Assembly (NCBI GenBank): GCA_046484975.1
Contig: JAWOHX010000052.1
Span: forward strand, 1 to 30,522
From: JAWOHX01 sp046484975
Lineage (GTDB): Bacteria > Bacillota > Clostridia > DUPQ01
DNA length: 30,522 nucleotides
Reading direction: 5' to 3'
Positions 23,429 through 30,522 of the stretch are shown here, one piece after another. Made by a program: the position numbers and the translations under genes. A model generated the notes under the pieces. It had not been told where the DNA came from. It was given only the letters and a program-made list of their open reading frames with translations, and searched no databases. Numbering within the stretch: the first letter of the stretch is position 1; each line of letters opens with the position of its first letter.

Positions 23429-24151
23429 ATGGAAGACACATCAAAAAATCCCCTGGAATTGCCTGCGCATATTGCCATCATCATGGACGGGAACGGCAGG
23501 TGGGCGAAAAACAGGAACCTTCCAAGAAGCGCAGGCCATCGGGCGGGATGCAAGGTCATACAGGACATCGTGGAGAAGTGTGACAGAATCGGCCTTCGTT
23601 ATCTGACCGTCTATGCTTTTTCCACGGAGAACTGGACACGGCCGAAAAGGGAGATAAAAAACCTCATGAGCCTCCTCCGTGAGTTTCTCAGGGATACAGA
23701 GAACAAGCTGGGGAAATCCAATGTCAGGATCAGGGTCATCGGGTCCAGGATGGGGCTGGACCAGAACATCATCGACAGCATCAACCGCACCGAGGAGAAA
23801 TCCAAGGACAAGACAGGTTTGAATTTCATCATCGCCTTGAACTACGGAAGCCGAGAGGAGATATGCAATGCGGTGAAGGAAATCGCCCGTAAAGTGAGCA
23901 ACAAAGAGATGTCCGTGGATGACATCAATCAGGAAGTCATTTCCAACCATCTGTATACTTCAGGAATACCGGACCCGGATATCATCCTGAGGCCAAGCGG
24001 CGAGAAGAGGCTGTCGAATTTCCTGCTTTGGCAGGCGTCATATGCAGAACTGGAATATTCCGACATCCTGTGGCCGGATTTCAAAGTGGAGGACCTTCTC
24101 CGTGCCGTGCAGGAATATAACGGCAGGGAACGAAGGTACGGAGGAATTTAA
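23429..24151 (+). CDS. uppS: Undecaprenyl (di-trans,poly-cis) diphosphate synthase
   Basis: UppS condenses isopentenyl diphosphate units onto farnesyl diphosphate to make the C55 carrier for peptidoglycan. The 240 residues contain IAIIMDGNGRWAK with catalytic D20, GHRAGCK, YAFSTENWTRP, and the C-terminal diphosphate-binding region LRPSGEKRLSNFLLWQ followed by ELEYSDILWPDF. The start is uncertain: ATG at 23414 would add five residues but has AAAGG directly against it, while ATG at 23429 has a weak GGAAG 8 bases upstream. cdsA starts one base after its stop. The MEP-pathway genes dxr and ispG just downstream supply its substrates. Confidence 0.96.
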   Translation: MEDTSKNPLELPAHIAIIMDGNGRWAKNRNLPRSAGHRAGCKVIQDIVEKCDRIGLRYLTVYAFSTENWTRPKREIKNLMSLLREFLRDTENKLGKSNVRIRVIGSRMGLDQNIIDSINRTEEKSKDKTGLNFIIALNYGSREEICNAVKEIARKVSNKEMSVDDINQEVISNHLYTSGIPDPDIILRPSGEKRLSNFLLWQASYAELEYSDILWPDFKVEDLLRAVQEYNGRERRYGGI

Positions 24152-24152
24152 G

Positions 24153-24971
24153 TTGAAGTTAAGAGTCATCAGCTCAGTGGCCGGCATACTCATCATCGTA
24201 ATGGCGTATTTGATTCCTGATCCTTTTTTTATCGTCCTGGCGATGCTTCTTTGCCTTCTGATGGCCCATGAGTACATCAATGCCCTGCAAAATGCCTCCA
24301 TCAGGCCGATGGGGTTCTTTCTGTATGCATGGACCATCATTTATTACATTGTCATCTATCTCTATTACCACTCGTCTGCCATGGACATGGTGCTGTTCAC
24401 ACGTGCAAACGTTTTGTTGTTCATCATTTTCACGGCCGCTTGCCTGTTTACAGCAGTTTTCAACAGAAAATATGAGCTGAAGGACTCCCTCTTCACGCTC
24501 TTTGGGTTCATTTATGTGGTGTTTCTGGCTTCTTTCATTGTTTTTGTACGATACATGGACATGGGAGGATGGCTGCTGGGTTATATCCTCCTTGGGGCAT
24601 TCGGGACGGATGTATTTTCCTTTCTGATTGGTTCCCGTTTTGGAAAAACAAAGATCCTGCCTCGTATCAGCCCCAATAAAACACTGGCAGGCTTCTTCGG
24701 CGGATATTTCGGATGCATGGTCCTGCTGGCCCTTTACAGCCTCATAGCGGTCTCATTTTTTACATTCAGCCTGCCGATGGGAAAGTTGGTCCTGGTCTGC
24801 CTCACCTTCGGGATTGTGTCCCAGGCAGGGGATTGGTTGGCCTCTTACATCAAAAGGCAAATGAGGATCAAGGATTTCGGGACCATCATGCCCGGGCACG
24901 GTGGCGGGCTGGACAGGCTGGACAGTATCATCCTGCTGGCGCCTCTTGCCTACTATATCTTCATCCTGTGA
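24153..24971 (+). CDS. cdsA: Phosphatidate cytidylyltransferase (CDP-diacylglycerol synthase)
   Basis: CdsA makes CDP-diacylglycerol from phosphatidate and CTP in the membrane. The 272-residue protein is strongly hydrophobic with about seven or eight membrane segments. Its C-terminus holds the family signature: S-x2-KR then KD and PGHGG-x-LDRLD (about residues 230-258). PNKTLAGFFGG lies earlier. The start is TTG at 24153, with GGAGG 8 bases upstream. Earlier in-frame ATGs lie within uppS. The dxr ATG is 7 bases beyond the stop, so the genes are in one operon. Confidence 0.95.
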   Translation: MKLRVISSVAGILIIVMAYLIPDPFFIVLAMLLCLLMAHEYINALQNASIRPMGFFLYAWTIIYYIVIYLYYHSSAMDMVLFTRANVLLFIIFTAACLFTAVFNRKYELKDSLFTLFGFIYVVFLASFIVFVRYMDMGGWLLGYILLGAFGTDVFSFLIGSRFGKTKILPRISPNKTLAGFFGGYFGCMVLLALYSLIAVSFFTFSLPMGKLVLVCLTFGIVSQAGDWLASYIKRQMRIKDFGTIMPGHGGGLDRLDSIILLAPLAYYIFIL

Positions 24972-24978
24972 GAGTGAT

Positions 24979-26124
24979 ATGAAAAAAAAAGTCTGCATAC
25001 TGGGAGCGACCGGATCCATCGGGAAACAGGCACTGGCTGTCTGCAAGGCACTGGGATACCAGGTGGTTGCTGTCTCGGCAAACAAAAACCATAAATTACT
25101 CAGAGATATCTGCAGTGAGCACCTGCCGGCATTTGTTGCGTTGCTTGACAATGACAGTGCATCCGCCTTCAACAGGAACCGGGAAGGCGCCTGTGCCTTT
25201 CAAGGGGAAGAGGGAATACGAAGGATTGTCATCGAGAGCGGGGCGGACATCGTGCTCAATGCCATCGTGGGAAGCGCAGGAATCCTGCCCACTGCCACGG
25301 CGATCAGACATGCAGGGCGGATCGCCCTGGCAAACAAGGAGACCCTGGTATCCGCCGGCAAGGCCATCATGGAACAGGCAAAGGCATTCCAGTGTGAGAT
25401 CATTCCTGTTGATTCCGAGCATTCTGCGGTTTTTCAGGCGTTGCAGGGAAATCGGAGGAGCGACCTTGAACAAATCATCCTGACAGCCTCGGGAGGACCT
25501 TTCAGGGGATACACCAGGGACATGCTGGAGAAGGTTACACTCAAGCAAGCATTGAATCACCCCAACTGGTCGATGGGTAAGAAAATCACCATCGACAGTG
25601 CAACGCTGATGAACAAGGGGCTGGAGGTCATTGAGGCGAGATGGCTGTTTGACATGGATTATGATCATATCGATGTGCTGGTCCACCCCCAAAGCATCAT
25701 CCACTCCATGGTCCGTTTCCGGGATAAAAGCCATATTGCCCAACTGGGGGCCCCGGACATGCGCATCCCAATCCAATATGCGCTGACCTATCCAGAGAGG
25801 CAGCCGAACGAATTCATGTCCATCGACTTCACGAAGACAGGGAGTCTGGAATTCCAAAAGCCTGACATGGTGACATTCCGTGCACTAGGGTTGGCATACG
25901 AAGCGGGCCGGCAGGGAGGCACCATGCCCTGCGTGATGAATGCTGCCAACGAGGAAGCGGTGGAACTGTTTCTGAAAAAAGAGGTATCATTCACCCGAAT
26001 CAATGATATCATTGAGTATACCATGGACAGGCACACGGTACATAAAGGAGAAGACATCGAAGAGATCCTTGAATGGGACCGATGGGCAAGAAAGACAGTG
26101 GCTGACGGAGGTTTTGGTAAATGA
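24979..26124 (+). CDS. dxr: 1-deoxy-D-xylulose 5-phosphate reductoisomerase
   Basis: Dxr converts DXP to MEP, the first committed step of non-mevalonate isoprenoid synthesis. The 381 residues include the NADPH loop GATGSIG (9-15), ANKETLVSAG and the metal/substrate site PVDSEHSAVFQ. GGPFRG, HPNWSMGKKITIDSATLMNKG and HPQSIIHSMV follow. All parts of the active site are present. The ATG at 24979 is used; the in-frame start 78 bases upstream lies within cdsA. The ribosome site GAGAGTGAT is modest. Its stop overlaps the rseP start (ATGA). Confidence 0.97.
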   Translation: MKKKVCILGATGSIGKQALAVCKALGYQVVAVSANKNHKLLRDICSEHLPAFVALLDNDSASAFNRNREGACAFQGEEGIRRIVIESGADIVLNAIVGSAGILPTATAIRHAGRIALANKETLVSAGKAIMEQAKAFQCEIIPVDSEHSAVFQALQGNRRSDLEQIILTASGGPFRGYTRDMLEKVTLKQALNHPNWSMGKKITIDSATLMNKGLEVIEARWLFDMDYDHIDVLVHPQSIIHSMVRFRDKSHIAQLGAPDMRIPIQYALTYPERQPNEFMSIDFTKTGSLEFQKPDMVTFRALGLAYEAGRQGGTMPCVMNAANEEAVELFLKKEVSFTRINDIIEYTMDRHTVHKGEDIEEILEWDRWARKTVADGGFGK

Positions 26125-27398
26125 CAATACTTGTGGCGCTTCTGGCGCTCAGCATCATCATACTGGTCCACGAGACCGGGCATTATCTGGCTGCCAGGGC
26201 GATGGGCATCAAGGTCAATGAATTTGCGATCTTCATGGGCCCGAAGCTTTTCAGCTGGAAGAGAAACGGCACCAGGTTCAGCGTACGGGCAATTCCCATC
26301 GGCGGATTCGTCAGCATGGAGGGAGAAGATGAGGACATCGCCTCGGGGACATCCTTCTCCTCGAAACCTGCATACAAAAAAATCATCACCATCCTTGCAG
26401 GCCCCCTGTCAAACCTATTGTTCGCATTGTTCATCCTGTTCTTCCTGTTTCTGTTTTCGGGCTATGCCCTGGACCGGAACACGGTGATGGTGGAGAACAG
26501 GCCGGCCTACCAGCAAGGACTCCGGGATGGGGATGTCATCCGGAGAATCAACGGGAAAAAGGTGTATGATCCCCTGGACATGACTGTGCTGATGTATGGA
26601 TTCCAAGGGGAGCAGGCCCTGGTGGAGTATGTCAGGGACGGTGTTGTCTATGAAGCCCTGCTGACTCCTGAGAAAGAAGGCGGCACCCAGTATCTGATTA
26701 ATTTCACAACCAGGGATGACACGAATGTGGTGCACAGCATACCGGATGATTCCAATGCATACAAAGCCGGCCTGCGGCCGGGCGATGCAATCCTGATGAT
26801 CAATGGCATTGAAACGTCAAACCGCTATGATATCCGGGAAGTGATGAACGCCAATCAAGAGAAGGATGCGATGCTGACCGTTGCAAGGGGAGATGACATC
26901 CTTGATCTTTCCGTCACACCCGTTGTATCCCGGACACCGGAATATTTTGACCTTGGCATATATTACCATACGACGCCGGTCAATGTGTTCCAGGCTTTTC
27001 GCCATGGGGTGCGGTTCTCGGTGGCAACCATAAGGTCCATATATTTCTCCATTATCTGGCTCATATCCGGGAAGGCGACACTGTCGGACATGATGGGCCC
27101 GGTGGGGATCGTAAGCATCATTGGGGCATCAGTCAGGCAGCCAACGTTCTGGTTGTTCCTCTCCACGCTGCTGAGCATGATGGCATTCATCAGCTTGAAT
27201 CTGGGGATCATCAACCTGATTCCTTTCCCGGCCCTTGACGGCAGCAAGGTGATTATCCACGCAATCGAGGGGATACGGGGAAAACCATTTCCGGTGGAAA
27301 AGACAGCCATTGTTTCCCTGGTGGGATTCGGCCTGCTCATCCTCCTGCTGATCCTGACAACCTACAATGACATCGTCCGTCTCTTCGGAGGTGGATGA
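26121..27398 (+). CDS. rseP: RseP/RasP-type site-2 protease (zinc metalloprotease)
   Basis: This intramembrane protease cuts membrane-bound anti-sigma factors and leftover signal peptides. The first membrane helix carries the zinc motif HETGH (17-21, general form HExxH). The last conserved region is NLIPFPALDG, which holds the third zinc ligand. Between them two PDZ-like units are visible, centred on GLRDGDVIRRING and GLRPGDAILMING, so the layout resembles the tandem-PDZ E. coli enzyme. Three further hydrophobic segments complete the 425-residue protein. The gene overlaps dxr by 4 bases and reaches into the ispG start. Target proteins are not in the window, though a two-component system and HtrA are. 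Confidence 0.95.
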   Translation: MTILVALLALSIIILVHETGHYLAARAMGIKVNEFAIFMGPKLFSWKRNGTRFSVRAIPIGGFVSMEGEDEDIASGTSFSSKPAYKKIITILAGPLSNLLFALFILFFLFLFSGYALDRNTVMVENRPAYQQGLRDGDVIRRINGKKVYDPLDMTVLMYGFQGEQALVEYVRDGVVYEALLTPEKEGGTQYLINFTTRDDTNVVHSIPDDSNAYKAGLRPGDAILMINGIETSNRYDIREVMNANQEKDAMLTVARGDDILDLSVTPVVSRTPEYFDLGIYYHTTPVNVFQAFRHGVRFSVATIRSIYFSIIWLISGKATLSDMMGPVGIVSIIGASVRQPTFWLFLSTLLSMMAFISLNLGIINLIPFPALDGSKVIIHAIEGIRGKPFPVEKTAIVSLVGFGLLILLLILTTYNDIVRLFGGG

Positions 27399-28447
27399 TG
27401 GCCAGAATCATCAAAAGGGTGGTGTCCATCGGAAACATCAAGATCGGTGGGAAAAACAAGATCGCCATCCAATCCATGACAAATACGGATACGAAGGATG
27501 TGGAAAAGACGCTGGACCAGATACATCGGCTGGCAAAGGCCGGCTGCGATCTGGTCAGGGTTTCAGTTTATGATTATGACTGTGCTGTGGCGCTGGAGAA
27601 AATAAAGGAAAAAGCGGAGGTCCCCATTGTTGCAGACATCCATTTTGACCCCAGGATCGCCATCGAATCCATTTACAGGGGTGCGGATAAAATCAGGATC
27701 AATCCCGGGAACATCGGAGGAGAGGACAATGTGGCGAAGATTGTACAGGCGGCAAAACAGAAAAACATCCCCATCCGGATTGGGGTGAATGCCGGGTCTC
27801 TCTCCAAAGACATTCTTTACCGATATGGAAAAGCCTCACCCCATGCCATGTTTGAGGAAATGAAAAGACAGGTGGACATGATCGAGAAATGCGGATACAC
27901 GAATCTTGTCCTGTCGGCGAAATCCTCCACACCGGAAGACAACATCAAGATTTATGAAATGCTGAACGAGATGTACCATTATCCATTGCACATCGGTGTC
28001 ACTGAAGCCGGGACATTGCTCAAGGGCTCAGTGAAATCCTCCGTGGTGATAGGGATTCTTCTGCGTAACGGCATCGGTGACACCATCCGTGTCTCCCTGA
28101 CCGATGACCCGGTGTATGAAGTTATCACGGCAAGGGAGATCCTGAGGACCCTGGGCCTCCATAAACAGGGAATACAGATCATATCCTGCCCTACCTGCGC
28201 AAGGACGGGCATCGACATCATCAAGATATCCAAGGCACTGGACGAGCATTATGGAGAATCAGACAAAACACTGAAGGTCGCTGTCATGGGATGTGTGGTG
28301 AACGGCCCTGAGGAAGCCAGGAATGCGGACATCGGTGTCGCAGGGGGTGACGGCTGTGCTGTTCTTTTCAAAAAAGGGGAGGTCATCCGGAAAATCAAGG
28401 AAGAGGACATCATCATCGAAATGATCAAGGAAATTGACAACTTATGA
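27398..28447 (+). CDS. ispG: 4-hydroxy-3-methylbut-2-enyl diphosphate synthase (flavodoxin/ferredoxin)
   Basis: IspG converts MEcPP to HMBPP near the end of the MEP pathway, using a [4Fe-4S] cluster. The 349 residues form the TIM-barrel domain (SMTNTDT, ADIHFDPRIA, KIRINPGNIG, GVNAGSLSKD) and the C-terminal cluster domain. The ligands are C264, C267 (SCPTCARTG), C299 (GCVVNGP) and E306, with spacing identical to the E. coli ligands. The usual NGPGEA reads NGPEEA here. ATG codons at 27395 and 27398 are adjacent; the second gives better spacing from GGAGG. It sits in the rseP stop region and is followed 12 bases later by polC. Confidence 0.97.
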   Translation: MARIIKRVVSIGNIKIGGKNKIAIQSMTNTDTKDVEKTLDQIHRLAKAGCDLVRVSVYDYDCAVALEKIKEKAEVPIVADIHFDPRIAIESIYRGADKIRINPGNIGGEDNVAKIVQAAKQKNIPIRIGVNAGSLSKDILYRYGKASPHAMFEEMKRQVDMIEKCGYTNLVLSAKSSTPEDNIKIYEMLNEMYHYPLHIGVTEAGTLLKGSVKSSVVIGILLRNGIGDTIRVSLTDDPVYEVITAREILRTLGLHKQGIQIISCPTCARTGIDIIKISKALDEHYGESDKTLKVAVMGCVVNGPEEARNADIGVAGGDGCAVLFKKGEVIRKIKEEDIIIEMIKEIDNL

Positions 28448-28459
28448 TATGGGGTGGAC

Positions 28460-30259
28460 ATGAGGAACACGCGGGAACTATATGATTTATGCGAGATTAA
28501 ATCAATCAGGGCTGACAAAAAACAAAAGAAAGTGAAAATCATCGCCGAGACCGGGAAATATCTCCGGATCAATGATGAAAACGAACTGAAGGCTTTCTTT
28601 GTCAATGAGTACAATTTCCAGAACATCGAGATTGACATACGAATCAAGGACGCCCTGTTGGATGATTCCTGCGTCAAGGATATCATCCAGCGGATTCTTA
28701 TCCAATGCCCGTTGGCAGTGCCATTCAGGGAACACATCCATCTGCAAAAACAGGACGATCTGGTCCTCCTGACGTTGCCCGGCAACCTGCTGCCTGTGTT
28801 TGAAGCCTACGGTATCCAAAAATTCCTTTCGGTTTTTTTCAACAGACGCATGGGAATGGATGTGAATGTATCCATGACATCCAGTGGATATACAGAGAGC
28901 TTTGAGGATGTCAGAGACTCCCTGCGGGAAAAGCAGGACTCCCTGCCGGACCAAGCCGCTCCCATGAAAAAGACCACGGGGAAACCAAAAGCTGAGAATA
29001 CCCGTGAAAAGACCATGCCCATTTCCGCCCTCAGCAGCGAATATGACAGGATCACTGTACGTGGTGTCATCATCCGACTGGAATCAAGGCTGACAAAATC
29101 AAACAAACGCATGGTTTCTTTTGATATCACTGATTATACATCATCCGTCACATGCAAGTATTTCATGCCGGCAGACAAGGAAGATGACACGGAGCACATT
29201 CTAAAGACAGGTGGATGTGTCCTGGTTTCAGGGCGTTATGAATACGACCGTTTCGAGAAAGAAAACAGCATCCGCGTGAGCAAAATCCAGGAATCCAGCC
29301 TTGATGCGAGGAACGATGAGAGCGGAAAGAAAAGATGCGAGCTCCATCTCCACACGAAGATGAGTCCCATGGATGCCTTCATCGACCCGGAGGAACTTCT
29401 GGAGAATCTGGAGGAATGGGGACATGATGCCGTGGCGGTGACCGACCACGGAGGCCTTCAGGCCTTCCCGGATTTCCACAAGCATGCGGCATCCAAAAAC
29501 ATCAAGGTGATTTACGGGCTGGAGGCATACATGATGGATGATGGAGCGCCTTGCGTCCATCCCGTCAGGGACATCCCCCTTCCTGGAAGCGCCTGCCTGG
29601 TGTTTGAATCCGCAGGAAAAACCGAATGCGCCGTCATGGACGGGGAAGGCGTCATCGAGGCGGTTTCCCTGGATCAGGCGGGGCGCCTTGATTCAGACAC
29701 CTGCATCTGTTTCTTCGGGGATGAGGCAAACGGGATACCGGAATGCTTGCTGGATCATAAAAAAACGGTTCTCCGGTTCAAAAAATGCATCCGGTCTATC
29801 GGGATCCCATATGCAGAGGATGACATCACCAGCGTATCATTGCTGGCGCAGGGCTATATGGAATGGAGAAAAAGATGTCTTGAAAACGGCATCATGACCC
29901 TCAAGGATTTGTATGTCCATACAACAAGGAAATCCATTGGAAAAGACGACCACAGGTATCACGTGATCATTCTCGCCAGGGATCGGACAGGATTGCAAAA
30001 CCTGTATGAGCTTGTCTCAGAATCCCACCTGCATTTTTTCTACAAAAGGCCGTTGATTCCCAAAAGCCTTCTGGAATCCAAAAGGCAGGGATTGATTCTG
30101 GGCAGCGCCTGTGAGGCGGGGGAGGTCTACAGGAGGATCATGGAGGCCAGCTCCGAGGAGACGTTGCGTAAAACCGCCATCTTTTATGACTATCTGGAGA
30201 TACAACCCGTGGACAACAATCTCTTCATGCTCCGGGAGAATCTTGTGGATTCCCGGGAG
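28460..30259 (+). CDS. polC: DNA polymerase III, PolC type, 3'-truncated, with degenerate exonuclease region
   Basis: PolC is the Gram-positive replicative polymerase. The first 600 residues are present, from ATG at 28460 until the contig turns foreign near 30259. The frame is open throughout. Order: an N-terminal domain (about 1-180), an OB fold (about 189-290), and the first part of the PHP domain with ELHLHTKMS (about 294) and TDHGGLQAFP. The place of the inserted proofreading exonuclease is about 363-482. The second PHP part follows (HVIILARDRTGLQNLYELVS, SACEAGEVY, FYDYLEIQP). The exonuclease stretch is only about 120 residues, compared with roughly 165 usually. At the expected D-x-E motif it reads VFESAGKT, and the terminal H-x4-D region reads PYAEDD without the histidine. 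The polymerase domains lie beyond the break. It is the last gene of the uppS-to-polC run. Confidence 0.93.
29546..29905 (+). other. Remnant of the DEDDh exonuclease domain inside polC
   Basis: Flanking PHP sequence is normal on both sides (GLEAYMMDDGAP before, NGIMTLKDL and HVIILARD after). The ends of the insert still resemble PolC exonuclease: ACLVFES matches the first strand and DDITSVSLLAQGYMEW matches the last helix. Between them the AHNA-x-FD block and the NHRLNTL block that usually follow are not found. The reading frame and codon use are like the rest of the gene, so this is not a frameshift. The call rests on remembered family patterns, not on an alignment. Confidence 0.7.
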
Positions 30260-30522
30260 AAACGCCGCAGCGACGAGCATCGACAGCAGTCCCATGCCCA
30301 CGAGCAGCCCGCGCGCGAACTCGCCGAGTCCCGCAGCCTGGCATACCGCGAGGGCCCGCAGGATGCCGAGGAACGCGCAGTTGAGCAGCGCCCCCGACAA
30401 GAGCGCCGAGACGGGAGCCGGCGCCTCGCTGTGCGCGTCCGGCAGCCACGTGTGCAGCGGTGCCAGGCCCATCTTCGTGCCGTACCCGACCAGGAAGAGC
30501 ACGAACGCGGCCTTGACCCATG
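30259..30522 (-). CDS. Fragment of a HyfF/NuoL-like proton-translocating membrane subunit, foreign DNA
   Basis: Read on the minus strand, this very GC-rich end encodes an internal piece of about 87 residues of a proton-pumping subunit of the hydrogenase-4/complex I family. FLVGYGTKMGLAPLHTWLPD, AHSEAPAPVSALLSG and a following hydrophobic stretch ending GLLSMLVAAAF are visible. The HSEAP/PVSALLSG segment resembles HyfF more than NuoL. Homology stops where polC homology begins on the other strand (30255-30265), so the two are joined by a chimeric breakpoint. Both ends of the gene are missing. The donor appears to be a high-GC bacterium and is unlikely to be this genome. Confidence 0.8.

Noticed and set aside
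29538..29897. 119-codon plus-strand open frame inside polC
   Set aside because: It is an alternative frame of polC. The polC frame itself is open throughout and encodes recognisable domains.
30260..30522. Extension of the polC frame to the window end
   Set aside because: The translation becomes Arg/Glu/Gln-rich with no PolC similarity, while the opposite strand encodes a recognisable membrane subunit.
1..30522. CRISPR array, insertion sequence, prophage, tRNA or rRNA genes
   Set aside because: No evenly spaced direct repeats, transposase or integrase motifs, cloverleaf with CCA end, or rRNA core sequences were seen on either strand.

Overview
This window is about 30 kb of housekeeping chromosome from a low- to mid-GC Gram-positive anaerobe. 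Bacillota is well supported and class Clostridia is likely; I cannot name a family. The support is a PolC-type replicative polymerase, a T-box riboswitch, RNase J, TmcAL (YlbM), a PyrK/PyrDB dihydroorotate dehydrogenase, a short 214-residue EF-Ts, a four-cysteine L28 and the Firmicutes order rpsB-tsf-pyrH-frr-uppS-cdsA-dxr-rseP-ispG-polC. Both extreme ends are foreign. About 127 bases on the left and 263 on the right are very GC-rich, and each fuses abruptly into the middle of a gene (carA and polC), so they look like assembly or ligation chimeras.

Layout, left to right. (1) 128-6551: a pyrimidine operon, carA (5' end lost)-carB-pyrK-pyrD, with overlapping starts and stops, then a histidine-phosphatase gene. 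(2) 6668-11108: a Gfo/Idh/MocA oxidoreductase, an unrecognised membrane-anchored protein with beta-propeller-like repeats, and RNase J. (3) 11109-12649: a tyrosine T-box leader and tyrS. (4) 12741-13376: a lone corrinoid (B12-binding) protein with its own leader. (5) 13427-15740, minus strand: ychF-tmcAL. (6) 15838-20024: an OmpR-type response regulator and its sensor kinase, an HtrA protease and endonuclease III. (7) 20073-20258, minus strand: rpmB. (8) 20491-24971: rpsB, tsf, pyrH, frr, uppS and cdsA, covering translation, UMP kinase and lipid-carrier and phospholipid synthesis. (9) 24979-30259: dxr, rseP, ispG and the first 600 codons of polC.

How it fits together: CarAB makes carbamoyl phosphate for pyrimidines, PyrK/PyrDB oxidises dihydroorotate with NAD+, and PyrH later phosphorylates UMP. 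Dxr and IspG belong to the MEP isoprenoid pathway, whose products are condensed by UppS into the undecaprenyl carrier; CdsA supplies CDP-diacylglycerol. RseP and HtrA are envelope-stress proteases. Control elements that can be read include several promoters with 17-base spacing, a T-box with a UAC specifier, and intrinsic terminators after the corrinoid gene, nth, tsf and frr.

The most unusual point is PolC. The proofreading exonuclease normally inserted in its PHP domain is present only as a shortened remnant lacking the recognisable DEDDh catalytic motifs, although the reading frame is intact. Other points of interest are a probable leaderless mRNA for the response regulator, a corrinoid protein without a methyltransferase partner but with a palindrome at its predicted transcription start, and a terminator between tsf and pyrH with no room for a new promoter. 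I found no CRISPR array, insertion sequence, tRNA, rRNA or prophage, and no obviously new multi-gene system.
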